Assembly: GCA_963739985.1 (NCBI GenBank)
Contig: CAVUCE010000008.1
Location: 186,001-250,000, forward strand
From: CAVUCE01 sp963739985
GTDB taxonomy: Bacteria > Bacteroidota > Ignavibacteria > Ignavibacteriales > Ignavibacteriaceae
Reading direction: 5' to 3'
Length of the DNA: 64,000 nt
Part shown: one piece after another, positions 19,878 through 27,504 of the stretch
How the letters are laid out: each line of letters begins with the position of its first letter
Position numbering within the stretch: the first letter of the stretch is position 1
Made by a program: the position numbers and the translations under genes
The notes under the pieces: generated by a model
Seen by the model: only the letters and a program-made list of their open reading frames with translations
Told to the model about the DNA's origin: nothing
Database searches by the model: none

Positions 19878-20211
19878 CTCTATGATACTTTGGATGTTTA
19901 ATAAATAATCGTTCTACAGGTTTTCCCCCGATAATATGATTTTGCAAAATCTCTTCAACGTCCTCAATTTTAACACCACCGTACCAAATTTGCTCTGGAT
20001 AAATAACAACGCTTGCACCAAATTCACAAGCATCCAAACAACCAGCAGTGTTTGCCCGTACTTCTGTCTTTAAACCTAATTCTTTTATCCTTTTTTTGAA
20101 TAATGCTTTTAATTCAACTCCGCCTTTATCAAAACAGCATCCGCGGGGATCATCTTCGGGTCTTTTATTTTCACAAATAAATATATGCTTTTCGTAACGT
20201 TTCATACTCAT
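19861..20211 (-). CDS. thioredoxin-like [2Fe-2S] ferredoxin
   Basis: Small ferredoxin of the thioredoxin-fold type (Aquifex Fd/NuoE-like fold). From the chosen Met the protein reads MSMKRYEKHIFIC, then G-C-C-F-D-K-G-G and later T-A-G-C-L-D-A-C-E-F-G, giving the C-x(10-12)-C and C-x3-C cluster ligands. A longer frame starts nine codons upstream, but conserved sequence begins at K-R-Y-E-K-H-I-F, so one of the two adjacent ATGs at 20211 or 20205 is preferred. Partner unknown; the overlap with nth hints at co-regulation only. Confidence 0.88.
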   Translation of the reverse strand: MSMKRYEKHIFICENKRPEDDPRGCCFDKGGVELKALFKKRIKELGLKTEVRANTAGCLDACEFGASVVIYPEQIWYGGVKIEDVEEILQNHIIGGKPVERLFIKHPKYHRDDIKV

Positions 20212-20389
20212 TTCTAATATTAAATAACAAGAATACAAATATAAAAATTCTCATGAATAATAAAATTGTTTCAGGCGAGGTTTAAAACTGAAATTATTTA
20301 TGAATTAGAGTTTTAATGATGTAATCATTATTCAAGTTTAATGTTGTGAAGAAGCATTGGTGCGAGATAAAAGGAGATAAATTGACTTG

Positions 20390-20444
20390 TAGCGCGTACG
20401 GGATTCTTCCATGGGAATCCCTTCGGGAGAAACCGTGATCTCTG
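20390..20444 (-). repeat. tRNA-Glu 3'-end remnant with T-loop hairpin insertion (copy 1)
   Basis: Matches the variable loop, T arm and 3' acceptor strand of the intact tRNA-Glu gene, but the T loop is interrupted by about 24 bases that contain GGGATTC and GAATCCC as a 7-bp stem. No anticodon arm or 5' half is present, so it is not a functional tRNA. Confidence 0.85.
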
Positions 20445-20455
20445 CAAAAACATTT

Positions 20456-20698
20456 TTATATTATCCGTTTGGATTTCAACCAGTTGTAACCTTCGATTGA
20501 TTTGTAGAACTTTTCACGGCGAATCGCTTTTGATCTTGTCTCAAATTCTTCGTAATAATAGAGCTTATAAGGCAAATGACCTTTGGTATATCTTACTTTC
20601 CCGGCATTATGAGTTTTAAGTCGCCGCTCAAGATCTGATGTTGAACCGTAATAATAACTTCCGTCTTTAATACTTTTTAAAATGTATGAGTAAAACAT
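20456..20698 (-). CDS. GIY-YIG nuclease domain protein, copy 1
   Basis: An 80-residue single-domain GIY-YIG protein of the UvrC-N/URI group. The signature is Y-S-Y-I-L then Y-Y-Y-G-S about eleven residues on, with the catalytic-type Arg in D-L-E-R-R-L-K-T-H-N and the Glu in Y-Y-E-E-F. It is the same as copy 2 except Arg for Gln near the C-terminus. The frame is open further upstream, but that extension is the translated tRNA remnant and a spacer, so the ATG at 20698 is chosen. Such genes are numerous in Bacteroidota-type genomes, and their role is unsettled. Confidence 0.85.
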   Translation of the reverse strand: MFYSYILKSIKDGSYYYGSTSDLERRLKTHNAGKVRYTKGHLPYKLYYYEEFETRSKAIRREKFYKSIEGYNWLKSKRII

Positions 20699-20728
20699 GA
20701 AGGAACTAATAGAAAAGTGAAAAATTGT

Positions 20729-20784
20729 AGCGCGTACGGGATTCTTCCATGGGAATCCCTTCGGGAGAAACCGTGATCTCCGCA
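20729..20784 (-). repeat. tRNA-Glu 3'-end remnant with T-loop hairpin insertion (copy 2)
   Basis: Same structure as the remnant in copy 1, with the same inserted hairpin and one base difference (CCGC instead of CTGC) in the segment equal to the anticodon-stem side. It sits between the two nuclease genes. Confidence 0.85.
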
Positions 20785-20793
20785 AAAACATTT

Positions 20794-21036
20794 TTATATT
20801 ATCTGTTTGGATTTCAACCAGTTGTAACCTTCGATTGATTTGTAGAACTTTTCACGGCGAATCGCTTTTGATCTTGTCTCAAATTCTTCGTAATAATAGA
20901 GCTTATAAGGCAAATGACCTTTGGTATATCTTACTTTCCCGGCATTATGAGTTTTAAGTCGCCGCTCAAGATCTGATGTTGAACCGTAATAATAACTTCC
21001 GTCTTTAATACTTTTTAAAATGTATGAGTAAAACAT
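20794..21036 (-). CDS. GIY-YIG nuclease domain protein, copy 2
   Basis: 80-residue GIY-YIG protein, start MFYSYILKSIKDGSYYYGS, catalytic-type Arg and Glu present as in copy 1. It starts 29 bases after the end of the intact tRNA-Glu gene, so it may be read from the tRNA promoter. Nothing else in the vicinity suggests UvrC function; the family includes UvrC N-domain-like and homing-type nucleases, and the tRNA context favours a mobile-element or repair-of-target role. That is inference. Confidence 0.88.
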   Translation of the reverse strand: MFYSYILKSIKDGSYYYGSTSDLERRLKTHNAGKVRYTKGHLPYKLYYYEEFETRSKAIRREKFYKSIEGYNWLKSKQII

Positions 21037-21065
21037 GAAGGGACTAATAGAAAAGGAAAAAATTG

Positions 21066-21139
21066 TAGCGCGTACGGGATTCGAACCCGTGATCTCCGCC
21101 TTGAGAGGGCGGCGTCCTAAGCCACTAGACGAACGCGCC
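21066..21139 (-). tRNA. tRNA-Glu (CTC)
   Basis: A 74-base cloverleaf. The acceptor GGCGCGT pairs with ACGCGCT, the anticodon stem CCGCC/GGCGG encloses loop CTCTCAA with anticodon CTC, and the T arm is ACGGG-TTCGAAT-CCCGT. The discriminator is A and CCA is not encoded. It is the source of the two broken 3' copies downstream. Confidence 0.96.
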
Positions 21140-21204
21140 AGTGTAAAATTAATTACAATGTTTAATGTAAAAATCTAATATATTAAATTCTATTCAAAAA
21201 TCAG

Positions 21205-21277
21205 TTGCCTCACCAGGGTTCGAACCTGGACTCTTCTGATCCAGAGTCAGACGTGTTGCCAATTACACCATGAGGCA
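21205..21277 (-). tRNA. tRNA-Gln (CTG)
   Basis: A 73-base cloverleaf starting with U as usual for Gln. The acceptor is TGCCTCA/TGAGGCA, the anticodon stem TCTGA/TCAGA encloses loop CTCTGGA (anticodon CTG), and the T arm is CCAGG-TTCGAAC-CCTGG. CCA is not encoded. It lies 65 bases upstream of tRNA-Glu in the same direction and probably shares its transcript. Confidence 0.95.
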
Positions 21278-21385
21278 GTTGTACAAAATTAAAGATGAAT
21301 TCTTTAATATCAAAATTTCTTTTATCTTATTAAACTGTATTTATAAACTTTATTGAATTTAAAATTCTTTTATGTAATTTTATGT

Positions 21386-22228
21386 ATGTTAAAACTTAAA
21401 AGCTTAGCCTTTTTCTTATTTGCTACTACAGCACTTTATTCTCAGAGTTTCATTCCGATTCGAACTATCGGTGATTTTAAAGCGGCAACTTCATTTTATA
21501 TCAATTCTGCGGGTTCCATTTTTGTTACTGATAAAATTACAAATGAGCTATTTAAACTCGATTCACTTGGAAATGTTGAAAAAGATGCCGGCGGTTATGG
21601 CTGGAACGAGGGAAATTTTGACGATCCTTCCGATGTATTTGCTACAACATTAAATATTTATGTATGCGATAAAAACAACCATAGGGTAGAAAGATTTGAT
21701 AAGTTCTTAAACTATATTTCTAATCTTTACACTCACGATAATGATAACAGTGGCGAAAGATTCGGTTATCCTCTTTGTTGTGCTACTTCACAACAAGGCG
21801 ATCTTTTTATTTTGGATTCTGAGAACAAACGAATAGTTAAATTTGATCTGTTTGGTAACTACCTTAGTAACTTCGGTGGATACGATGCGGGAAATTTCAA
21901 GTTAAATAGTCCTACTAAATTTGCAATTTCTTCTGATAATAATATCTATGTTATTGATGGTGAGAATATTGTGATTTTCGATCAATATGGAAACGGTTTA
22001 AGCAAAATTGATACAAAAATTTCTTTGGAAGATATAAATATCTCAGCCGGAGAAATTATCATTAATTCTAAGGATAGCGTATTGATTTCAAGTCTGTCAA
22101 AAAATGATTTATCATTTAACAAAATCATCCTAAATAATTGGAAAAATGAAGAAGATATTGTTAGCTCCTTTATTTTTAGCAATAGGCTATATATACTAAC
22201 GAAAATAAATATTACTGTTTTCAAATAA
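21386..22228 (+). CDS. exported NHL-repeat beta-propeller protein
   Basis: Protein of 280 residues with a signal peptide (MLKLKSLAFFLFATTALYSQ) followed by NHL-like repeats: N-I-Y-V-C-D-K-N-N-H-R-V-E-R-F-D, D-L-F-I-L-D-S-E-N-K-R-I-V-K-F-D and N-I-Y-V-I-D-G-E-N-I-V-I-F-D. Secreted or periplasmic, with likely binding rather than catalytic function. An ATG 33 bases upstream exists, but the later one gives a standard signal peptide. First gene of a plus-strand run of four. Confidence 0.82.
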   Translation: MLKLKSLAFFLFATTALYSQSFIPIRTIGDFKAATSFYINSAGSIFVTDKITNELFKLDSLGNVEKDAGGYGWNEGNFDDPSDVFATTLNIYVCDKNNHRVERFDKFLNYISNLYTHDNDNSGERFGYPLCCATSQQGDLFILDSENKRIVKFDLFGNYLSNFGGYDAGNFKLNSPTKFAISSDNNIYVIDGENIVIFDQYGNGLSKIDTKISLEDINISAGEIIINSKDSVLISSLSKNDLSFNKIILNNWKNEEDIVSSFIFSNRLYILTKINITVFK

Positions 22229-22251
22229 CATTACTTAGAACGACATTTTCT

Positions 22252-22743
22252 TTGAATAAACCGCAAAATAATTCTAATCATTTTAATAAACTGAAATTTG
22301 TAAGATTATTGTTTTTCATTGCTATTTTAATCTGGTGTATTGGATTTTCTATTCAAGTTTTGTTTCCCGATTCTCAATTTACCGCGTTGCTTTATCCTTT
22401 TCTTAAATATAATTACGGATTGGTGTGTCATCAAAATCCAGCTAAAGTTATATTAATTGGAGGTCACAAACTACTGGTTTGCGCAAGATGCACTGGAATT
22501 TATTTAGGAGCGTTGATCACTTCCCTATTTTCCTTAATTGCGATTAAAAGGACAAAATTAAAATTGATTTTTTTCCTTATTCCTTTACTTATGATTTTTT
22601 TCGATGTTTTGCTAAGTACTTTAAATGTTTATCATTATTCTAAATTACTTGCTATGTTTACAGGTTTGTTGTTTGGATCGGTTGTATTTATTTATATTTT
22701 AAATTCTGTTGAAAAATATTTTTCTGAAAATAAAAACAAATAA
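22252..22743 (+). CDS. DUF2085 membrane protein
   Basis: Integral membrane protein of 163 residues with four predicted hydrophobic segments. The family signature is visible as G-L-V-C-H-Q near residue 60 and L-L-V-C-A-R-C-T-G-I-Y-L-G near residue 80, a Cys/His-rich pattern that suggests metal or redox chemistry but has no settled function. The start codon is TTG; no ATG is available upstream of the first membrane segment. Its stop overlaps the next gene's ATG by one base. Confidence 0.85.
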   Translation: MNKPQNNSNHFNKLKFVRLLFFIAILIWCIGFSIQVLFPDSQFTALLYPFLKYNYGLVCHQNPAKVILIGGHKLLVCARCTGIYLGALITSLFSLIAIKRTKLKLIFFLIPLLMIFFDVLLSTLNVYHYSKLLAMFTGLLFGSVVFIYILNSVEKYFSENKNK

Positions 22744-23246
22744 TGAAATCTACTAAATACTTACCGGCTTTAGTTGCCGGATTTGCAGCTGCCGTTCTAA
22801 CTACAATTCCTGGCCTAAAGACTTTCGGCTGTTGTTTAATTGTTCCATTCGGCTCAATTTTCGCTCTTTATTTACAAAGAGTCGGAAACAAAGATTTTGC
22901 CTACATCACTGCATCAAAAGCAATAAAATACGGTTTATTAACCGGACTTTACACCGCAATTTTTGCTACTTTTTTTGATGTTATCATCACATATGTAACT
23001 AAATCAAATGAATTAGTTGCAGCGATTCCCGATGCGGAAAAAATGCTGAGTAATTTTCTAGCAGGCCCTTTAGCTCAGCAGGGAATGCAAATTTTTAAAC
23101 AAATGGCAACAGATATTACCACAAAAGGATTTTCAGGGCTTTACACATTTTATATGTTTACAAGTAGCGCTATTTCCTATTCAATTTTCGGAATTCTAGG
23201 CGGATTGTTGGGAATGAATTTAATTAATAGAAGAAATAAATTTTAA
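22743..23246 (+). CDS. DUF4199-like membrane protein
   Basis: A 167-residue membrane protein with four hydrophobic segments, a G-C-C pair after the first (T-F-G-C-C-L-I-V-P-F-G) and a small-residue-rich terminal segment (IFGILGGLLGMNLINRR). The layout resembles the DUF4199 family of Bacteroidota, but the call rests on topology and length. It overlaps the DUF2085 gene by one base, so the two are translationally coupled. Confidence 0.65.
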   Translation: MKSTKYLPALVAGFAAAVLTTIPGLKTFGCCLIVPFGSIFALYLQRVGNKDFAYITASKAIKYGLLTGLYTAIFATFFDVIITYVTKSNELVAAIPDAEKMLSNFLAGPLAQQGMQIFKQMATDITTKGFSGLYTFYMFTSSAISYSIFGILGGLLGMNLINRRNKF

Positions 23247-23258
23247 CTTTAATTTATT

Positions 23259-23558
23259 ATGATCACAGCGGTGATATTTTTTGCTCATTTTATTTTTGCC
23301 CTCGTAATTTTCACAAAGAAATGGCAAGAAGAATCCTTAGTCGCAGGAGTTCTAAATATAGCTTTAATCGGTATTCTATTTTCCGTTGGTTGGACTTTAA
23401 CGGGGATAGCCGTAAAATATATTATGAAGCCTGAAGGTTTAGGTATATTATACGATAGAGATGCTTTTTCGTTGACACTTCTGTCTATAGCTGAATTTTT
23501 CTTCTACAAAATGTATTATAAAGATGAGCCTACTGAAGGCGATAAGGAAATACAATAA
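23259..23558 (+). CDS. small membrane protein of unknown function
   Basis: A 99-residue protein with about three hydrophobic segments (residues 3-20, 28-50, 67-82) and an acidic C-terminus. I do not recognise the family. It follows the DUF4199-like gene by 12 bases and its last 29 bases overlap, tail to tail, the 3' end of the tonB gene on the other strand. Confidence 0.7.
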   Translation: MITAVIFFAHFIFALVIFTKKWQEESLVAGVLNIALIGILFSVGWTLTGIAVKYIMKPEGLGILYDRDAFSLTLLSIAEFFFYKMYYKDEPTEGDKEIQ

Positions 23559-24237
23559 CCGCTGTTTGTTCAACTTGTTTTTGCGAAGGATCAAGCGGCT
23601 CAAATCGCCATTGTCTTAATGAATTTATTGCAGCGTTTTCTAGTCTTGTATCTGCCTTAATTAATGGCAAAATTGTTCCGACTGTTCCATCAGGCATTAT
23701 CGAAAATCTCAGTCTAATATCAACTTGCTTATTAACTCCTTCAGGATATGAAGGAACATTGTAACTATAAATTTTTCTTTGTCCTTTACCTCCCCAATCA
23801 ATATCATAACCAAAACTTCCGTTGCCTTTTGCTTTATTACCTTGCCCAGCAGTTGTTACATCGGAGTTCGCGTTATCATCTGATTTATTCTTTTCTGTTT
23901 GCTGTTTATCCTTCTTCTTATCCGCAGCTTTTATGATGTTTTCTTCCTCGGTATTTTTTGCTTTAGGAAGTTTTACCTCTTTAACTTCTAAGTTATTATT
24001 TTCTGTTTGATTTACTTTTTCTGCTTTTGAAGTTTCTTCAATTTTTTCTACTTGAGTTCCAATGGCACCGGATGAACCGGGTTTTCCCGAAGTTCCGAAA
24101 GATAACTCAACATATTCTTTAGGAGGGTATGTAATTGTAAATGTCACTAGAAAAAATATTAATAATAATATTGCGTGGATCAAAAGTGAAACACTATAAG
24201 AAAGGTTTTTTATGGAGTTATAATTCATTTTCATCAT
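23530..24237 (-). CDS. TonB/TolA-type energy transducer
   Basis: A 235-residue protein with one N-terminal membrane anchor (residues about 10-35), a charged Lys/Glu/Asn-rich periplasmic linker, and a TonB-type C-terminal domain (P-S-Y-P-E-G-V near 170, then R-L-R-F-S-I-M-P-D-G-T-V, L-R-Q-W-R-F-E-P-L). It should carry proton-motive energy from the ExbB/ExbD-like pair encoded just upstream to an outer-membrane protein. The linker lacks the Pro repeats typical of proteobacterial TonB and looks TolA-like. Confidence 0.87.
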   Translation of the reverse strand: MMKMNYNSIKNLSYSVSLLIHAILLLIFFLVTFTITYPPKEYVELSFGTSGKPGSSGAIGTQVEKIEETSKAEKVNQTENNNLEVKEVKLPKAKNTEEENIIKAADKKKDKQQTEKNKSDDNANSDVTTAGQGNKAKGNGSFGYDIDWGGKGQRKIYSYNVPSYPEGVNKQVDIRLRFSIMPDGTVGTILPLIKADTRLENAAINSLRQWRFEPLDPSQKQVEQTAVIVFPYRLQ

Positions 24238-24258
24238 TAGAACCCGGTTGGGTAATGC

Positions 24259-24666
24259 TTACAAATTTTCTTTTTCTGTCTGAATAGTAAATTTATCAAT
24301 GCCGGAAGTTTTTGCGGCATCTATTACTTTTATAACTAAATCAACGGGAACAGCTTTATCAGCACGAATAATTAAATTATCCTCGCCGGAAATACTCTGT
24401 TTTAATTCACTAAGTTTTGCGGGCAAATCACTCATTGCAATCTGCTCTGATCCTGCATAAACCGCTCCTGCTGATGTTAAAGTAACAATCAATCTAGTAG
24501 GCGCTGATTGCTCATTAGTCTTAGAACCTGGTAGTTTTACTTTTACTCCGGTTTGAATTACAAACTGAGAAGTCAAAAGGAAGAAAATAAGTAACAGCAT
24601 AACGATATCAGTTAATGAAGAATAACTAAAAATACTTAACGGTTCGTTATTTACTTTAAATTTCAT
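24259..24666 (-). CDS. ExbD/TolR family protein
   Basis: A 135-residue inner-membrane protein with one N-terminal membrane helix that contains the essential-type Asp (S-L-T-D-I-V-M-L-L-L-I-F-F), then a periplasmic domain (LIVTLTSAGAVYAGSEQI). Together with the ExbB/TolQ homologue it forms a proton-driven motor. Spacing to neighbours is 21 and 9 bases, consistent with one operon. Confidence 0.92.
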   Translation of the reverse strand: MKFKVNNEPLSIFSYSSLTDIVMLLLIFFLLTSQFVIQTGVKVKLPGSKTNEQSAPTRLIVTLTSAGAVYAGSEQIAMSDLPAKLSELKQSISGEDNLIIRADKAVPVDLVIKVIDAAKTSGIDKFTIQTEKENL

Positions 24667-24675
24667 TTGTATTCC

Positions 24676-25332
24676 TTATATATCGATTTCAATTTCATCA
24701 TCTTGCGAATCAGCAGAAGAACCGGTATCCTGAATAATATCAACAACATCGTTCGCAACTGTTTCCATATCTCCAACAAGTTTTTTTACTGCACTTAGGA
24801 AATAGTTATAAAATGCGAGCGCCGGAATACCAACTATCAAACCAAAAGCGGTTGTAACTAATGCTTCCCAAATGCCACTTGCTAAATCAGCTGGATTAGC
24901 GGCTCCGGCAAGATCTTGAATTCTCATAAAAGCAGATATCATTCCCGTAACTGTTCCTAAAAATCCAAGTAAAGGGGCAATACCTGCAACTGTTGCCAAA
25001 ACGGATAATCCCTTTTCGAGTTTCCCAACTTCTTGTGATCCGGCATTTTCGATTGCTTCTTTTACTCGTCCATGTCCAAGTCTGTATTTCTTTAATCCCT
25101 TACGAATAATATTTGCAACAGGAGATTTTTCTTCCATACAAAAACTGATCGCACCGGAAATATCTTTCTTTTTAATTAATCCCCGGATGCGTACCATAAA
25201 AGCAGGCACGTTAATTTTAGCTTTTCTAAGTACAATGTATCTGTCGATTATGATTGCAACTGCTAAAACAGAGCACAATAAAATCGGCCACATTATAAAT
25301 CCGCCCTTAAGAAAAATTGAGAATAAGTTCAT
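24676..25332 (-). CDS. MotA/TolQ/ExbB proton channel protein
   Basis: Inner-membrane protein of 218 residues with three hydrophobic segments (about 10-30, 113-133, 150-172). Conserved small-residue segments A-P-L-L-G-F-L-G-T-V-T-G-M and L-V-T-T-A-F-G-L-I-V-G-I-P-A are typical of ExbB/TolQ. It forms the channel with the ExbD/TolR protein. Whether the system serves TonB-dependent uptake or a Tol-like envelope function is undecided by sequence; its neighbours favour the latter. Confidence 0.92.
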   Translation of the reverse strand: MNLFSIFLKGGFIMWPILLCSVLAVAIIIDRYIVLRKAKINVPAFMVRIRGLIKKKDISGAISFCMEEKSPVANIIRKGLKKYRLGHGRVKEAIENAGSQEVGKLEKGLSVLATVAGIAPLLGFLGTVTGMISAFMRIQDLAGAANPADLASGIWEALVTTAFGLIVGIPALAFYNYFLSAVKKLVGDMETVANDVVDIIQDTGSSADSQDDEIEIDI

Positions 25333-25355
25333 ACTTTTCCTTTTAATTAAATCGT

Positions 25356-27395
25356 TTATTTATGCGTTCTTTGAAAATTTTTAGCTTCAGCAAGAGAATG
25401 AAATCCTCTTACTCTAACTCTGTACCATGTGCCTCTTCCGGAGATTTGCACAGGCTCTACAAATGATGCAAATCCAGCTGTTTTCAATTTTTTAACTTGA
25501 GAATTAGCCGTTGATTTTGAAGGCCAGGATGAAACTTGTACAATATATTCACCATTTATCTCGTAAATAAAATTAGCAACCTTTTCGACCTTACCTTTAA
25601 CATCATTATTTTCAACAACCGGGCTACTCATTTTGGAAACTTTGTTTTCTTTATTACCAGATGAAACTTCTTTCGTTCCATTTATATCAGCAGAAGAAGT
25701 ATTTTTATCAATAGAATTGGTTTTAATCTCTGTAGATTCAAATCCTTTAAATGTTGAAGCTGTAATTGAATTATCCTCTTCTATGTTTGAGTTGGTCTTT
25801 TTTGAGTAAGGATAAGTGACAGGAATATCAAATTTTCTATCAACTACATTTGGTGATGAAGCTGTGAGAACTTCTTGTGGTTTGTTTTGATTATTTTGAT
25901 TTCCAAGTTGAATTACACCTTTATCTAAAAACCAATAAAGAGCAGCGGCAACCATCAAAATTGTAGTAATTGCAATGAAGAAAACAATCGGCGATCTTTT
26001 CCTGGAATATCTTAAATCACGCTCCTTTAATCTTTGCTCAATACTTTGTGTTATACTTTTTGCAGGAACAGTTCTATCTTCTTCATCTTTATCAACTAAT
26101 TCACTTTTATTTTTCTCTTCAACTTCAACTTCATCTTCATCAACTGATCTTCCTTCAATTTGTTCTTCCGCCTCTTCTAGTTCTTCTTCATCATCTGTAA
26201 TTGCAATTGCTTTTAGTCTTTCTTCAAGCTCATCATCAAGTTTAATATTATGTGTAGTCTTTTTAACTTTTTGAAATCCCTCAGGATCAATAATTTCTTC
26301 ATCCTCATTAAAATCATTTGCCGGTTCGTATTCAAAATTATCAAGATCATCCTCAGCCGGTTCTGATAATTCTTCTTCACCAAAATTCCAAGAAAGGTCT
26401 AATTCCGACTTTGTTAACCCTAAATCTTTACGAGACGGAATTTCTGAAGTTACCGATTTCACACGTTCATAATTTTCCAGATCATCTTTAACACTTGCTT
26501 CAAAATCCTGCGTTTGCGATACCCCCAATTCTTCAGAAATCTGTTCGGCTTCAATTTCATTTTGTTTATCAAAATTTGGATAATCCGAATCCTCTATTTC
26601 AGAATTTACTTCACTATCGAGGTTAGTTTTAGTTTCATATCCATCAGTTGATCCGAAATTCCATTCCAGGTTTTCATCATGAACACTTGATGACAAATCG
26701 TCTTTCCCAATGTCTAATAGAGCTTCTTCTTCAATTTCTTTAGATAAATTTTCACCAAAGTCCCATGATACATTTTCGTAATCCGTACTATCATTTTTAC
26801 TACTTACTTCAACATCCGGATTTTTTCCTGAAAGTAATTCATTATTTTCTTCCCAAGTAATTTCTAATTGATTCTGATTTGCATCGCCTGCATCAATTAC
26901 TAAAACTTCATTGCCTTTTATATGCTTATCAATTTTTTCAGTTTCGTAAAAAAGTTTATCAACTTTTGTTTCAATTAACTTCCGTAATTCGTTACCGGTA
27001 GGTGGAATAAAAAAATCATCCGGTTTTACTCCCTTAAGGGGAATCATCGGTTTGCCGATGCTAAGGCTAAAATACGAGTCAATAAAATTAAACTCAGCAT
27101 CCTTTTTTATCGGAACATTAAAAATTAAATTCTCTTCATCCGCTTCACTGCTTTGAGGAAAATACACCATTAAATCTGCGTAAATGATATTTTTATTTTC
27201 CACAGATTCATAAGGATGTTTTCTAATCATTCCTCTTCTTAACTGAAAATATCCGAATCCTTTTATCTTAAAAGCTTCTCCGGGCTTTAGTGATTCGGCA
27301 GCTTTTCTTAAAAAGATATCAAAAAATATTTTCGTTTCGGAATCCGGAACACCGGCTCGCTTTGCGATTTTTCTTATTAATTCTGCTTTTGTCAT
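25356..27395 (-). CDS. membrane-anchored HU-like/SPOR domain protein
   Basis: A 679-residue protein with unusual order. Residues 1-75 look like an HU/IHF-type domain (MTKAELIRKIAKRAGV, K-I-K-G-F-G-Y-F). A long acidic low-complexity region follows, with a repeated W-x-F-G-E/S motif (about residues 175-440). One membrane helix lies at about 468-490 (IVFFIAITTILMVAAALYWF), and a C-terminal SPOR domain at about 612-679 (GEYIVQVSSWPSKSTANSQ). SPOR domains bind denuded peptidoglycan at division sites. The topology implies the HU-like part is cytoplasmic and SPOR periplasmic. Related HU-SPOR proteins occur in Bacteroidota. It lies 23 bases upstream of the ExbB-like gene. Confidence 0.85.
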   Translation of the reverse strand: MTKAELIRKIAKRAGVPDSETKIFFDIFLRKAAESLKPGEAFKIKGFGYFQLRRGMIRKHPYESVENKNIIYADLMVYFPQSSEADEENLIFNVPIKKDAEFNFIDSYFSLSIGKPMIPLKGVKPDDFFIPPTGNELRKLIETKVDKLFYETEKIDKHIKGNEVLVIDAGDANQNQLEITWEENNELLSGKNPDVEVSSKNDSTDYENVSWDFGENLSKEIEEEALLDIGKDDLSSSVHDENLEWNFGSTDGYETKTNLDSEVNSEIEDSDYPNFDKQNEIEAEQISEELGVSQTQDFEASVKDDLENYERVKSVTSEIPSRKDLGLTKSELDLSWNFGEEELSEPAEDDLDNFEYEPANDFNEDEEIIDPEGFQKVKKTTHNIKLDDELEERLKAIAITDDEEELEEAEEQIEGRSVDEDEVEVEEKNKSELVDKDEEDRTVPAKSITQSIEQRLKERDLRYSRKRSPIVFFIAITTILMVAAALYWFLDKGVIQLGNQNNQNKPQEVLTASSPNVVDRKFDIPVTYPYSKKTNSNIEEDNSITASTFKGFESTEIKTNSIDKNTSSADINGTKEVSSGNKENKVSKMSSPVVENNDVKGKVEKVANFIYEINGEYIVQVSSWPSKSTANSQVKKLKTAGFASFVEPVQISGRGTWYRVRVRGFHSLAEAKNFQRTHK

Positions 27396-27504
27396 TTTAA
27401 GTTTATACTTGTTAAAAAGTAAAAACGTTTTATATCAGAAAATTATAGTTATAATTTAGATTAAATAAAACATAAACGTTTAGTATCTACTAAAATAGAT
27501 ATCA

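Larger units (their letters stand above)
20390..20728 (-). repeat. tandem module, copy 1: broken tRNA-Glu end plus GIY-YIG gene
   Basis: A 339-base unit nearly identical to the next 337 bases. Each unit holds, in the minus-strand direction, a short spacer, a GIY-YIG gene, and a remnant of the tRNA-Glu 3' end carrying an extra hairpin. The boundaries are set by the tRNA 3' end sequence, which recurs at 20390, 20729 and, intact, at 21066. Differences between copies are a handful of bases, so the duplication is recent or kept alike by conversion. Confidence 0.88.
20729..21065 (-). repeat. tandem module, copy 2: broken tRNA-Glu end plus GIY-YIG gene
   Basis: Second 337-base unit, directly downstream of the intact tRNA-Glu gene in the direction of transcription. 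The spacer between the tRNA (or remnant) and the nuclease gene is shared with copy 1 apart from a few base changes and a two-base length difference. Confidence 0.88.

Noticed and set aside
20699..20791. N-terminal extension of the first GIY-YIG gene (31 extra residues)
   Set aside because: The extension is the translated tRNA remnant and spacer; the second copy has no such extension and the domain starts at M-F-Y-S-Y-I.
25975..26274. Ser-rich plus-strand reading frame opposite the HU-SPOR gene
   Set aside because: It is the complement of the acidic Glu/Asp-rich linker, a common shadow effect of GAA/GAT codons.
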